From: CBDCPI01 sp965220245
GTDB lineage: Bacteria; Chloroflexota; Dehalococcoidia; Lucifugimonadales; UBA3495
DNA: 64,000 nucleotides
NCBI GenBank assembly: GCA_965220245.1
Contig: CBDCPI010000012.1
Coordinates: 124,001 to 188,000 of the forward strand
Direction: 5' to 3'
Below the pieces are notes generated by a model. It made no database searches and was not told where the DNA came from. It saw only the letters and a program-made list of their open reading frames with translations. Positions 32,164-41,463 of this stretch are shown piece after piece. Within the stretch, counting starts at the first letter, position 1. Each line of letters starts with the position of its first letter. A program made the translations under genes and the position numbers.

Positions 32164-35017
32164 TCAAGTCGGCAACTCCGGCTTCTTGGAGCCACGTATC
32201 GACGGGTCCCCAGCTAGGAGGGTTCGCAGCCGGGCCACGGCTGCTACGGCGTCTTCGCCGAGGCCAAGCAGGTCTTTAACTATGCGCTCGTCTAGTTCAA
32301 AGCGAGCGGGGTCAGTGGCGCACTGGTAGAAGGGCATGAACTTCAGGTTGCTGAATTCCTGCCAAATCGCCTGGGCCTCGTCTAGCTGCCAAGCTTCGAG
32401 TTTCCTAATGTCCAGGGTCGTCATGCTCTCCAACATCCCTTTGTTGCCTTGTCCTCTACCTTCTTGGGCGCTGTTTGAATGGTTGGCGTGGAGCAGCAAC
32501 CCGAATGTGGAGTTACACCAGAGGGCCAATGCAGTCTCTCGCCGAGCGCTAACCAGAAGGTCGTCCCCGTGTGCGGATAACGTATGCCACGCTCTCACCC
32601 CTAGCGTCCGTATGCCCGTGCGTACCGCCATGACCGGCTGTGCGTTGTACCGGACATCTCGCGTGATTTGAAGCGTTCCTGACTGAGACCAGACCGACTG
32701 ATGATCACGGCCTGGTTTTGGAGAAAGCCAGGCATTTGGTTCTGTGGACATGCTCTGGTGGACTGATAAGTCCAGACTCCAAATCGCAGGGAACTGAGCA
32801 TCTCCATTCCAGCCGTGGTAAGCGTCGAATATGCCAAGGGAGCCTCGGATTCTCCGGTCCTGGGGGCCAACGTTACACACATGTCCCATAGCTGCGACCG
32901 GAACATACCCGGCAACTTGGCTACCGTCTTCATTCCAAAGTTCGCCCCTCTCAAGGGCTGCGGCAAACTGGCTAGTCAGTGCCTGCCGCCATCGGGCTGC
33001 CGACCAGGGTGCTTCCCCAATCGAACCATCCACAATCTCGCCCACTGTTCGCCGCCAACCATCAGAGGGCTTCCGCCCACTGGTGGTCCATCGGAGCGGT
33101 GGAGGGGAATTGAAGCCGCAGTATTCAAAGCCCGAACCAGTGCCAAGGCATCTGTTTCCGAGTAGGGTGCCCGCCAGAGGTTGACGAATCTTCCACGCCC
33201 CGTTGAACCTTCTCCGTCAGACAACCTTCGCCCGACCAACAGCGCCTCGGCGATAGCCGTGTCGTAGGACATGGAGAGGAGATTCGGGTCGTGGGACGAG
33301 ACGACGAACTCGACCTCGTATCTGGATGCCAGCATCTGGCGGACCTCACGCCACGACTCGCCGAACAAGGCCGTAACAGGCAGTACCAGGGAAATGCGAC
33401 CTCCCGGCTTCACTAACCGGTCGGCCAGCACCGCAAATGACGAACCGTGTCCGGCTAGCTGGTTGGCTGCCGTACCCTTCAGCAGAACAGAAGTACGCTT
33501 GGCTATGGCCTGCTGTGACTCGGTATCCCCTTCCGGTAGGGAGAATACACGAGCAATGCCTTCCTCCTTCGCTCCATCGCTGCCCCGCCGGGTAAAGGGG
33601 GGATTGCTGATTACCAGGTCAGCAATCGGACGCTGAACGATACCTCCCTCGCCACTTGCCGCCCCTATCTGCTCTTCGGTTGTTGAGAAGAAGGATTGAG
33701 TCTCGGGCGCTTCCAGCCAATCCAGCGAACCGAGCCATATCTTCTTTGATGTGTCCCTGCCCAATCTAAGGGTGTGCAGCTGCATTTGCTCGAACTTCAC
33801 TGAAGGAGACATCGCCGCAAGGGTTGCCGCGGTCAGGTGGATGGCAGCCTGCACTACGTCCGCCCCGGTAATGACCTTTTCGACCAGAGCCTGATGGAGT
33901 AACTGGTCATCAGAATCTTCGACAGCTGTAGCCGAGTGGTTCTGGACAATCTGCCGGTACGCAGCCATGAGCAGCGTCCCCGTTCCACAAGCAGGGTCAA
34001 CCACACACAGCCTGGACAATTCTTCGCGACTATTCCAATCGACGTGCGACCATCTGTCCTGGGACAATGCAAGTCCTGCAAGGAGCGTGGATGCGGGGAT
34101 GCTCGTGTAGAACGCGGCCAGCAGCTTCCTCTCCGATATCAGCCGGTGAATATCCTCCCTGCCAAGTCGTGGCGTCCAACGGCGCCCATACCCAGTAGTG
34201 TGGCGGCGGTTGTGGCGCACTCGCAAAGCACATCCGTCGCTTCGACTTCGGAGAGCTCCTGCACTACGTCCCTGGCCATGCTGAATATGGGATAGTAGTC
34301 GATGCTGAGAATGTGCTCCCATACCTGCAACAGCGCCAGGCGTGAGAAGCGTCGGTCTCGCATCGCCGCGCTCACCGGCTGGAAGGCCACTTCGCTGCTA
34401 GCCAGCCTCTCCTGGAAGACCATCGCGTTGATGATGACGAGGGCGGCCATGTTGGCGGCTTCGTCGCTTGGTTCGGTGCCAAAAATTTTCGAGACTCGGC
34501 CGAGGGTCCCCGGGGAAGAATATAGGCGCGAACCCGCTCGCCTCGCCCCTTCGTCGAGAGCGTCGACCGCTTCGTCAAGGTCGCCAGATGGCGGGCTTGT
34601 CCGTTGGACCGCGTTCCCAAACTCTATTGCAGTCCCACTGAGCTTAGGCCCGGATGTGCCGTCGATGCGCCATTCCTGCCACACCAACGTCGCGCCTGCC
34701 ATGCGCTGGTACAGGTGTAACTGGCTCGCCGATCGTAGCCTCCCAGGAACCGTGACAGCGAAGACGTTCTGCACCCTCTGGCCATCTATCTCCATACCAA
34801 GGCGGGAGAGGGCGTCTGCTTCCACGGTCAAGGCAGGTTCAAGCTCGGTTTCTAGGATCACAGACCCAACAGGCAGGCGGACGATGATGTCTGGACGCCT
34901 GCCGTCGTGCAGCGTCTCAGCCACCGCCGACAGACCGCACCGTTCCCGAAGGAATCGGGCCAGCGTATCGTTGATGACGCTCTCGTGGCTGCGGTCGCTG
35001 TTGGAGTCAGGTTTCAT
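32164..35017 (-). pseudogene. N-6 adenine DNA methylase with nuclease-like N-terminus, broken by two frameshifts
   Basis: Three consecutive frames make one protein of about 950 residues. Part 1 (35017-34139) has RRPDIIVRLPVGSVILETEL, a D...ExE pattern like a PD-(D/E)XK nuclease. At about 34147-34152 one C appears lost, and part 2 continues HRLISERKLLAAFYTSIPAS, then DPACGTGTLLMAAYRQ (SAM motif I) and LVISNPPFTRRG (motif IV NPPF). At about 33040-33050 one base is gained, and part 3 (to 32164) continues EIVDGSIGEAPWSAARWRQA with a possible target-recognition region. Architecture and size fit a type IIG or BREX-like methylase; the class is uncertain. It is either inactivated or mis-assembled. 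It heads the minus-strand island series. Confidence 0.8.
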
Positions 35018-35075
35018 TCCAGAACCAATATCCTCGTTGCGCTCATGCTAAAGGGTCTAATGTCGCGGGCGATTC

Positions 35076-35372
35076 CTACGCAGTGGGCAGGGGCTGGTAG
35101 CGCTCGACCCGTATTCTGTCTTCACCCTTGCGCGCTTGAGCCAGATCGTATGCAGTCTGACGGCTTAACCAGAAGTCTGCGCTGGACCATCCAGCCTTCT
35201 CTAGGCGGATGGCCATGTCGGGCGAGATCGCCGCGTGACCGTTCAATACCCGCGAAAGGGTATGACGGGCAACTCCCAGAACCTCCGCTGCCTCGGTAAC
35301 GCTTAGGCCCAGAGGGTCCAAGCAGTTCTCCCTGACGCTGCGACCTGGATGGGGCGGATTCTTCATGGGCAT
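35076..35372 (-). CDS. higA: HigA-type antitoxin (XRE family)
   Basis: A 98-residue helix-turn-helix protein: NPPHPGRSVRENCLDPLGLS, VTEAAEVLGVARHTLSRVLN (the HTH), ISPDMAIRLEKAGWSSADFW. This matches HigA/VapI antitoxins. The ATG at 35372 follows GAGGAG; a longer upstream reading is not supported. It lies 16 bases after the HigB-like toxin gene, the normal toxin-first order, and should repress the pair. Confidence 0.93.
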   Translation of the reverse strand: MPMKNPPHPGRSVRENCLDPLGLSVTEAAEVLGVARHTLSRVLNGHAAISPDMAIRLEKAGWSSADFWLSRQTAYDLAQARKGEDRIRVERYQPLPTA

Positions 35373-35388
35373 GGTCTCTCTCTCCTCA

Positions 35389-35667
35389 TCAGTGGTAATC
35401 GACGAGATCAACGTCGTACACGTCGCCAGCTTCAAACCTAAAGGTGATCCGCCAGTTGCCAGTAATCGAAATGCTCCACAATCCTCTTCGGTCTCCTCTG
35501 AGTGGATGCAGTCTGTATCCTGGCAGATCGAGATCGCTCGGCTTGCCGGCGGCATCCAAGTCTGCCAGGGCGAGAGTGATTCGGTCCAATTGGTCGGCGG
35601 CTATCCTGATGGGGTCGTCTCGCTCATAGAGCCGCCTCAACCCTCGATGGCGAAACGAACGGATCAT
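35389..35667 (-). CDS. higB: HigB/RelE-type toxin
   Basis: A 92-residue protein MIRSFRHRGLRRLYERDDPI, LDLPGYRLHPLRGDRRGLWS, ISITGNWRITFRFEAGDVYD, VDLVDYH: the typical HigB ribosome-dependent mRNase family. The catalytic-site environment (WSISITGNWRITF) looks intact. A much longer frame runs upstream to 36330, but HigB proteins begin at this ATG (35667), and the upstream part is antisense to another gene. Confidence 0.93.
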   Translation of the reverse strand: MIRSFRHRGLRRLYERDDPIRIAADQLDRITLALADLDAAGKPSDLDLPGYRLHPLRGDRRGLWSISITGNWRITFRFEAGDVYDVDLVDYH

Positions 35668-35781
35668 GAACTGATTATACCGTGTGCCGGTACAGCTATC
35701 AATAGATTCGTCAATCTGCCCCACACTGATACAGACACATGATGGTTGCCCACCAGGACGCTCAATGGCTACTCTCGACAC

Positions 35782-36408
35782 ATGGCGATCTCCGAACGAC
35801 AGCTGCTCGACGCCCTCAGCCGGACGCCCTTCGTCGATTCGACGGAGCTGGCGCTCATTCTCGGCGAGCCGCACGCCACAGTCCACCGCACCCTGGACGA
35901 CCTGCTGGCAGAGGGCTTCGTCGGGAGGGCGAGCAACGGCACTGCCCACCTGCCGTCGAGCCAGAGGTACCAGCTGACGGCCCAGGGCGTCGGCGAAGCT
36001 GCCTGGACGCTCGGCTTCGCCACGCCCTCGGACTTCGTGCGGGTCTACCCGATGTCCAGGGAGTGGCTGACGCTGCTCATCCGCAGGATGGACGCGGTGG
36101 CCGCCGTCTACCGACTTGCCGCCTCGCTGTCCCCAGGCATCGACGGGCTCAGGTCCCGCGTCGAGTTCCACCGCCGGGGCCGGTTCGACGCTTCCATCAC
36201 CCGGCACGACGGGCGCAGCTTCGGCGTGGTGCGCCAGGGTCCGGCCCTGCGGCGGCGCTCCCTCTACGACCGGCTGCGGGCCATCGCGGAGTACGAATAT
36301 TGGCGCCGCCACCAAACTGGACAAAATCAAGAACCTTCATTCGAAAGACACAATAGCAACGGAAAACTCCGCTACTCGTGGGCAGTGGACTTGGCTGCAA
36401 CCATTTGA
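35782..36408 (+). CDS. Winged-helix protein (replication-relaxation-like), 3' end replaced
   Basis: ATG 35782 starts MAISERQLLDALSRTPFVDS with a winged-helix region (ALILGEPHATVHRTLDDLLA, EGFVGR), then SSQRYQLTAQGVGEAAWTLG, SREWLTLLIRRMDAVAAVYR, FDASITRHDGRSFGVVRQGP and RRRSLYDRLRAIAEYEYWRR. This matches replication-relaxation-type proteins of mobile elements. From 36309 the frame enters the right copy of the 31-bp repeat, so the final 30 or so residues are foreign and the natural C-terminus is lost. Probably a remnant of a plasmid or integrative element. Confidence 0.65.
   Translation: MAISERQLLDALSRTPFVDSTELALILGEPHATVHRTLDDLLAEGFVGRASNGTAHLPSSQRYQLTAQGVGEAAWTLGFATPSDFVRVYPMSREWLTLLIRRMDAVAAVYRLAASLSPGIDGLRSRVEFHRRGRFDASITRHDGRSFGVVRQGPALRRRSLYDRLRAIAEYEYWRRHQTGQNQEPSFERHNSNGKLRYSWAVDLAATI
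36309..36339 (+). repeat. 31-bp direct repeat, right copy
   Basis: Same orientation as 27616-27646, 29 of 31 bases identical. It interrupts the 3' end of the winged-helix gene. Confidence 0.8.
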
Positions 36409-36705
36409 GGTCGGTCGGCCAGCCACGCCATCGACGATACCACCTCTACTTGCTGCCCTGGTTCGATCCCCCGCGAGCGGCCCGGGCCTGGACCAAGGGC
36501 GCAACCCCGATGAGGATGCCCTATAAAAAGACCATCAGCACTAATGATGTTGATCACAACGTAGCAGGAACAGTCTTCATTTGGATGTCCAGCACTCAGA
36601 ACGCCAGAGCCAAACGCCTTCACCTTTATCCCTGCCATTCCATCATTGACTGAACACTAGGACTCCTTGGGTTTAAGCTAAGTCCCTACCACTTGGTCGA
36701 GGATT
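36409..36705. other. Intergenic stretch between repeat-disrupted gene and STAND gene
   Basis: About 300 bases. A plus-strand phase reads HRRYHLYLLPWFDPPRAARA near 36438-36497, which looks like a gene fragment I cannot assign. No other feature is seen. Confidence 0.35.
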
Positions 36706-39054
36706 CTAGCCTGCGTCAACATCGTCGTAAATGCTCCGCGTGTTGAGAAAATCTTTCTGTCCTGCAAGTGCATACATCTTCCACGGATCTTCGTCGATGT
36801 CCTCTCGCTCTGGCAGCATGGTATCGTTAATCCAATCATATGTTCGTGATCTTTCTCTCTCAATGATCTGGATTGCCTCTTCATCATCGTAAAACTGATC
36901 CTCCAGAGCCTCATAAAAATCGAAGAGTGGATACAAATAGTCCTCGGGCATTTCTTTGCCGTCATAAGTTGATTCCCAGTAGTCCCGGACGCTGTCGAGA
37001 TTCGGTAAGAGGTCTACCCTGACTCTTTGCACCAAATGTTCGAATTCTCTGTCGGTGAAGAGGTTTTGAATTTTCTGGCTATTGAGAGCAGCAGCGTCTT
37101 GCCCGTATTCAGCGTAGTTGCTCACTGTCTCAATAAATTCTTTCCTCTGTTTATCTGGTAGGAGACCATATTCGTGGAGGCGTGCCGCCAAATCTACCTC
37201 GGCGACAATGTCGAGTAACATTCCGGGTTTAGCAACCAAGTCGAGTAGCCGCGGTACCTTCTTCAGATACATCGACATAAATTCCTTGTTGCATCGGTGA
37301 GCGAGAAACCATAAGTGGCTCATCATCTCTCCCGACTCCGGTGTCGATTCATGCACTTTTGAATCACTCTGATTCATGCTTCCGAGTTTTTCAAGCATCT
37401 GAGGAAACAAACTTTTCGGGATTACTACCGCATTTGTGACCCCTACGTCTCCGCATGTAACATGCTTCTGCAACCGTGCCATCGTACTTCCTTCTATGAA
37501 AATGCCCATGTGTTCTGGACTCCGGGTCAAGATTGCCGCGTATGCATCTCCGATAGTTGGATGCCGAAATTGCCATGTAGACTCATTGGGTGTATCGATG
37601 AATGACACTAGACTGCCATCTAGATAGTGAAGCGCGTTGACACATCCACCGAGACTGCTGCCAAGAAGCTCAAGGGCACGTGTTTCCATGGGTTGAACGT
37701 CAACAGGACTTTCAAGACGCCCATTCCGCATGTAGACGAGTGCCAATGCTGCTCTGCTATCAGAGTCGAGGCTTTGGATTATTTCCTGTAACAGTTCCTC
37801 ACGGCTCTCAATAAATTCGTCGATGTGACCCCAATCGATACGCGAAATCCCAGAGAGATGCGGGTTGCCCATGTGTTCCTCAACATCAGGGTTGAAGTCG
37901 TACTCCTCCACGTACAGTTTCTTCGTAAATATCGGGTCGCCCAGGCGTCGAGCTATCTCAGGTATGAACCGCGGGTGCCGTGCGATGCGGTCTAAGTGGG
38001 GCTTGATCTTGGTTCGGAAAGACTGGGACTGGTTGCCGAGTTTGATATGGTTGTAGAGAATCTGCTGTTTTTCGTCAACGGACAAGGCACGAGCATCGAC
38101 AACGACTTGGCTCTCATGTAGAAGTGGAAATGCACCCACCTTGAGTTCTTGCCTTGCACGGTTGTAGATGTAGTCACGTGAGGCGATAACTACTTTTGCA
38201 CCTCCGCGGACCATTGTTTGGATTTTCTGCAAGATACGATTCCACTCACGGACTAATTCGGCCTCATATTGCGTCACACCGAAGGCGTCATCTAGCCAGA
38301 AAAACTGAGATGGTTCGTTCGGGTTCCAATGTTTAGTGACCTCATTGGGAAAGTCGAGCTTCAGCACCGAGGCATTCCATGTGTCAAGTGCAGCCATGGC
38401 CATGAGAGAAGCTATGGTTGACTTGCCCGATGCAGGCTCGCCAATTAACAGAACGAAACCGTGCTTGTTGAGTGCATCGACGGCACGTCTGTAAGAATCC
38501 GTGATTACAACCTTGGCAATGTCATCTCGCATCGACGCTAGAATCGACTGAGACTGGTCGTAAGCTCGTTGGTCGAGAATTTGGCTCAAATCTCCCAAGC
38601 CATACACTCTGGGTACCATCATTCGGAGATGCGGGTTCTCACGAATCTGTTGATTGATCCAGGTCGAATCAAGTACTTTGAAGTGTTTGACTCCTGCGGC
38701 CTTGAAGAGCCCCTGGATATTAGTGTTTTGTACACCGGATACCCCCGCGTTGGTCATGAGAATATATGAATCGCAATGACCTTGGGCGACTAGCCTTCTT
38801 GCTTTTTCGGCTTCATCAGAAAGGTCGGAGGTGCGGAGTCGGCCATCGGCCTTGCCGGTGAACTTGCACTGGACCACATAAGAGCCACTAAGGTCTTCCT
38901 GCCCCGTCGTCCCCCAGGTGCCGGTGAATGCACCATCTCGCCCGCCGTCTTTGGATTCGAGAAACGACTCCACAGTTTGTCCCAGAATCTCCCTTGCAAT
39001 CGTAAGGCATAAGTCCTGAAAACTCTTCCAGCCAAGCTTGTGCAAGTCATACAT
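36706..39054 (-). CDS. Mrr-type nuclease fused to a STAND-like P-loop NTPase (candidate defence protein)
   Basis: A 782-residue protein, notably AT-rich in codon use. The N-terminus (about 1-150) is a restriction-endonuclease-like domain: WKSFQDLCLTIAREILGQ, KDGGRDGAF (Asp), YVVQCKFTG (Q-x-K). A linker leads to a P-loop NTPase with FVLLIGEPASGKSTIASLMA (Walker A near 210) and SQFFWLDDAFGVTQYEAELV (Walker B with the W-L-D-D signature of nSTAND3-like ATPases), then KVVIASRDYIYNRARQELK (sensor). The long helical C-terminus would be the target sensor. Such Mrr-STAND proteins are Avs-like anti-phage sensors; the antiviral role here is inferred from architecture and island context. The gene stands alone, next to a tRNA. 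Confidence 0.8.
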   Translation of the reverse strand: MYDLHKLGWKSFQDLCLTIAREILGQTVESFLESKDGGRDGAFTGTWGTTGQEDLSGSYVVQCKFTGKADGRLRTSDLSDEAEKARRLVAQGHCDSYILMTNAGVSGVQNTNIQGLFKAAGVKHFKVLDSTWINQQIRENPHLRMMVPRVYGLGDLSQILDQRAYDQSQSILASMRDDIAKVVITDSYRRAVDALNKHGFVLLIGEPASGKSTIASLMAMAALDTWNASVLKLDFPNEVTKHWNPNEPSQFFWLDDAFGVTQYEAELVREWNRILQKIQTMVRGGAKVVIASRDYIYNRARQELKVGAFPLLHESQVVVDARALSVDEKQQILYNHIKLGNQSQSFRTKIKPHLDRIARHPRFIPEIARRLGDPIFTKKLYVEEYDFNPDVEEHMGNPHLSGISRIDWGHIDEFIESREELLQEIIQSLDSDSRAALALVYMRNGRLESPVDVQPMETRALELLGSSLGGCVNALHYLDGSLVSFIDTPNESTWQFRHPTIGDAYAAILTRSPEHMGIFIEGSTMARLQKHVTCGDVGVTNAVVIPKSLFPQMLEKLGSMNQSDSKVHESTPESGEMMSHLWFLAHRCNKEFMSMYLKKVPRLLDLVAKPGMLLDIVAEVDLAARLHEYGLLPDKQRKEFIETVSNYAEYGQDAAALNSQKIQNLFTDREFEHLVQRVRVDLLPNLDSVRDYWESTYDGKEMPEDYLYPLFDFYEALEDQFYDDEEAIQIIERERSRTYDWINDTMLPEREDIDEDPWKMYALAGQKDFLNTRSIYDDVDAG

Positions 39055-39156
39055 TTGACTGCTCCGGATGAAGGGGATGTATTCGGTTCCCTGCCCTCAA
39101 CGGCTTACTATCATTTGTCCATTATAACTGGTTTCCTTGCCGTCACTGGTCTGACT

Positions 39157-39242
39157 GGCCTTGTATCAACAGTCCTCGAAATGGCCTACTTTTGCAACAA
39201 AAGGAGGAGTTTTGGGGTAAACGCGATTCTTGATACAAGGCC
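39157..39242. repeat. 13-bp perfect inverted repeat pair
   Basis: GGCCTTGTATCAA (39157-39169) and TTGATACAAGGCC (39230-39242) flank 60 bases that contain no gene. It lies upstream of the STAND gene and before the tRNA. It could be a regulatory dyad, a mini-element or an attachment-site remnant; no target duplication is seen. Confidence 0.6.
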
Positions 39243-39378
39243 GATGATCTGGGCTGTCGCCAAGCTGAATCCCGTGGGCGAAGGCCCGCTACAGAACTCC
39301 GGCAGCGACGACTTTGGTTTAGCCAGTGCCCCGCAAGGGACTCGCGACCCCGGCTCGTGGGATTCGCGATGTTGAGGG

Positions 39379-39452
39379 TGGGCGGTGCAGGACTCGAACC
39401 TGCGGCCTCCTGCGTGTAAAGCAGGCGCTTCAACCATTCAAGCTAGCTGCCC
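39379..39452 (-). tRNA. tRNA-Val (anticodon TAC)
   Basis: The minus strand folds as GGGCAGC acceptor, TA, D arm GCTT/AAGC, anticodon stem CCTGC/GCAGG with loop TTTACAC (anticodon TAC), variable AGGCC, T arm GCAGG-TTCGAGT-CCTGC and ACCGCCC plus discriminator A. The acceptor stem has two non-pairs (A5-C68 and C7-A66) that a 5' half GGGCGGT would have fixed, so the 5' and 3' halves may not be original partners. CCA is not encoded. Confidence 0.88.
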
Positions 39453-39632
39453 CGAGACCCAACCTGTGGGCGGATTGCCGGCCAACGACTGGTGTGCTGA
39501 TCGAAGCCCTGCGCCTGGGAACGCCAACCAACGGGCGGCCCCGGCGCGCGGGCCGCTGCTTATATCTCGGGCGCCGAGACTGCGCCTGCGGCTCTGGATT
39601 AAAATGTTGGTATTAGCCCGGAAAATAAGCCG

Positions 39633-40148
39633 ATGCCAACTCATCCAGCGTTGGAGGCCCCGTTGACTCCCTTTCATTTTTGTCCCAAGTGCGGCGGACG
39701 GCTGCGGGGACCAAATCAGCGGCCCGTGTGCCAGGACTGCGGGTTCATCCTCTATCGAAATCCCACTGCGGGGGTTGCCGTCATCGTGCTCGAGGGCAGC
39801 CGTATTCTGCTGGGACGCCGTTCCAGGGGCCGGTACGAAGGCGCTTGGTGCATTCCTTGCGGCCACGTGGAATGGGGCGAGGATGTCCGCGCGGCAGCCT
39901 GCAGGGAGTTCCTTGAAGAGACGGGGCTGGAGGTGGAGCTCGGGCCGGTCTACACGGTGCATTCGAACTTTCACGACCCGAAGTCCTTGACGGTGGGGAT
40001 CTGGTTCCGCGGCGTCCCCATAGGAGGGGAACTGCGAGCCGGCGACGACCTCAACGCGGTGGACTATTTCCCGTTGGACCAGCTACCCGCTCCCTTGGCC
40101 TTCCCCACCGACCGGCTGGTGTTGGAGCAATTGAAGCGGGAGGGATGA
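39633..40148 (+). CDS. NUDIX hydrolase with N-terminal zinc ribbon
   Basis: A 171-residue protein. CPKCGG and CQDCG form a zinc ribbon (about residues 17-36) followed by FILYRNPTAGVAVIVLEG and the Nudix box GHVEWGEDVRAAACREFLEE TGLEV (Glu residues bind Mg). It belongs to the NudC/ADP-ribose-pyrophosphatase-like group that cleaves nucleoside diphosphate derivatives. The reading frame begins directly downstream of the tRNA region; ATG at 39633. It is convergent with the PPOX-type gene, 6 bases apart. Confidence 0.9.
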   Translation: MPTHPALEAPLTPFHFCPKCGGRLRGPNQRPVCQDCGFILYRNPTAGVAVIVLEGSRILLGRRSRGRYEGAWCIPCGHVEWGEDVRAAACREFLEETGLEVELGPVYTVHSNFHDPKSLTVGIWFRGVPIGGELRAGDDLNAVDYFPLDQLPAPLAFPTDRLVLEQLKREG

Positions 40149-40154
40149 CCCTGG

Positions 40155-40586
40155 CTATGCGGCGTCCGTCGAGTAGTCCCAAGAACGCATCCGCTGGGGC
40201 GTTACCTTGATATAAGCTGCCCCAGTGCGGGGCTCCGTGGGAAGCTCGTGTTCCGGCACGCCGCGCAGTTTCGCTGCCTCACGAGCGTAGTGCAATACTT
40301 CCTCCGGGTTTGAGTGGACGGTAGCGGCGCCTTGGACCATGAGGCCCTTGATGACTCGTGACGGTTTTCCGGGTTCCAGTAACAGGCTCACCTTGGGATT
40401 GTCCTGAATATTTCGCAGCTTTCTAGTGTTGGTCCTAACGCCCATCAATATGTCATCGCCCAAGCGGAAGTATCCCAACGGCACCGTGTGGGGAAATCCG
40501 TCCGGCCCGATGGTCGTCAGCGCGATCCAGCCGGGTCGGCTGTCCAGAAACTCGTGGGCTTCTTGAAGTGTAAGCTGGCGTGGCAT
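40155..40586 (-). CDS. PPOX-class (pyridoxamine 5'-phosphate oxidase-like) flavin/F420-binding protein
   Basis: A 143-residue split-barrel protein: RPGWIALTTIGPDGFPHTVP, LGDDILMGVRTNTRKLRNIQ, DNPKVSLLLEPG, IKGLMVQGAATV. This is the pattern of F420- or FMN-dependent oxidoreductases. The ATG at 40586 has GGGAGTG ahead. The cofactor cannot be decided from sequence; F420 is common for this subgroup. It may be co-transcribed with the EthD-like gene 48 bases upstream. Confidence 0.85.
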   Translation of the reverse strand: MPRQLTLQEAHEFLDSRPGWIALTTIGPDGFPHTVPLGYFRLGDDILMGVRTNTRKLRNIQDNPKVSLLLEPGKPSRVIKGLMVQGAATVHSNPEEVLHYAREAAKLRGVPEHELPTEPRTGAAYIKVTPQRMRSWDYSTDAA

Positions 40587-40634
40587 CGGTATCACTCCCA
40601 ACTACGGGCCATTCACGCCTAGACCCGATGTCGA

Positions 40635-41309
40635 CTAAAACGCCTGGGCCGGGAACACCCGGCGGTAGACTCCCGGCGACCCCGGGGCGTGTCCGTAGCT
40701 GCCGCCGATGTACTGGTTCATCGTGTCCAGACCCCGTTGGGTTTCCCAAGCCAGGGATTCGGGCACCTTTTCGTGTTCGAACTCGTACATCGTCAGGTAC
40801 TTTGGGCAACCCTCGACGGCATGGTAGCGGCGCACGTGCAAGCAACCGGGTATCTGCAAGTTGGCCGGGGTACGCACGTCATCGTAGTACTCGTTGTACC
40901 CCGCCTCCAACTCGGGGGGCACATCCATCCGGCCGATCTGAAGCGCGGGCGCCATTCCCCGGCCCAGGTTGTGAGGATCGATCTCGGCTGGATATATCTG
41001 GGTGTAGACGTTGCGCACCGTGCCCCGGCCAACGACGTTGGGCGACATCCGTTTCGTCCACTCGGTGGGATTCCGGCTCATGCGCAAGTATTCGTCGGAC
41101 TGGAGCGCATCCGCCGACTCTAGCTCATAGACCGCCAAATACCGGGGTCCACCGCGTAGCGCCTCGTACCGTGCGGCGTCCAAGAACCCCGGCGCGCTTA
41201 GCCGCTCGGGTATGTGCTCTTGGTTGTACCAAGCGTTGAACTCGGCGTCATGCTCAGCGTCTACGTCGGTAAACACCACCAACAGGGCGGCGCCCTTTTT
41301 CTTGACCAT
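40635..41309 (-). CDS. DUF4286/EthD-like dimeric alpha-beta barrel protein (two repeats)
   Basis: A 224-residue protein with two ferredoxin-like repeats: ALLVVFTDVDAEHDAEFNAW YNQEHIPERL in the first, and PPELEAGYNEYYDDVRTPAN in the second. RYLAVYELESADAL and KYLTMYEFEHEKVPESLAWE correspond in the two halves. Members of this fold bind small hydrophobic or aromatic ligands; function unassigned. The ATG at 41309 follows AGAGGTG. Confidence 0.8.
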   Translation of the reverse strand: MVKKKGAALLVVFTDVDAEHDAEFNAWYNQEHIPERLSAPGFLDAARYEALRGGPRYLAVYELESADALQSDEYLRMSRNPTEWTKRMSPNVVGRGTVRNVYTQIYPAEIDPHNLGRGMAPALQIGRMDVPPELEAGYNEYYDDVRTPANLQIPGCLHVRRYHAVEGCPKYLTMYEFEHEKVPESLAWETQRGLDTMNQYIGGSYGHAPGSPGVYRRVFPAQAF

Positions 41310-41463
41310 ATCACGCACCTCTCTATATGGAGTTATTAAATCACAATTCGGAGGCCGTGGGGATAGGGAGGGTGGGATTCGGAAGGGGTTTTGTCCTCCC
41401 TCGCCGCCTACACCCCGTGCTTCATAATGTAAGATATATGCACTTGGTCTAGGTACGAGGTGG

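Noticed and set aside
34302..35051. 249-codon plus-strand frame
   Set aside because: Antisense to the nuclease-like part of the methylase, Ser/Arg-rich and without domain motifs.
35667..36330. Upstream extension of the HigB frame to 313 codons
   Set aside because: It is antisense to the winged-helix gene; HigB proteins start at the 35667 ATG.
39326..39616. Plus-strand frames across the tRNA
   Set aside because: They read through the antisense of tRNA-Val (RCRTRTCGLL is the translated T arm), a common false gene.
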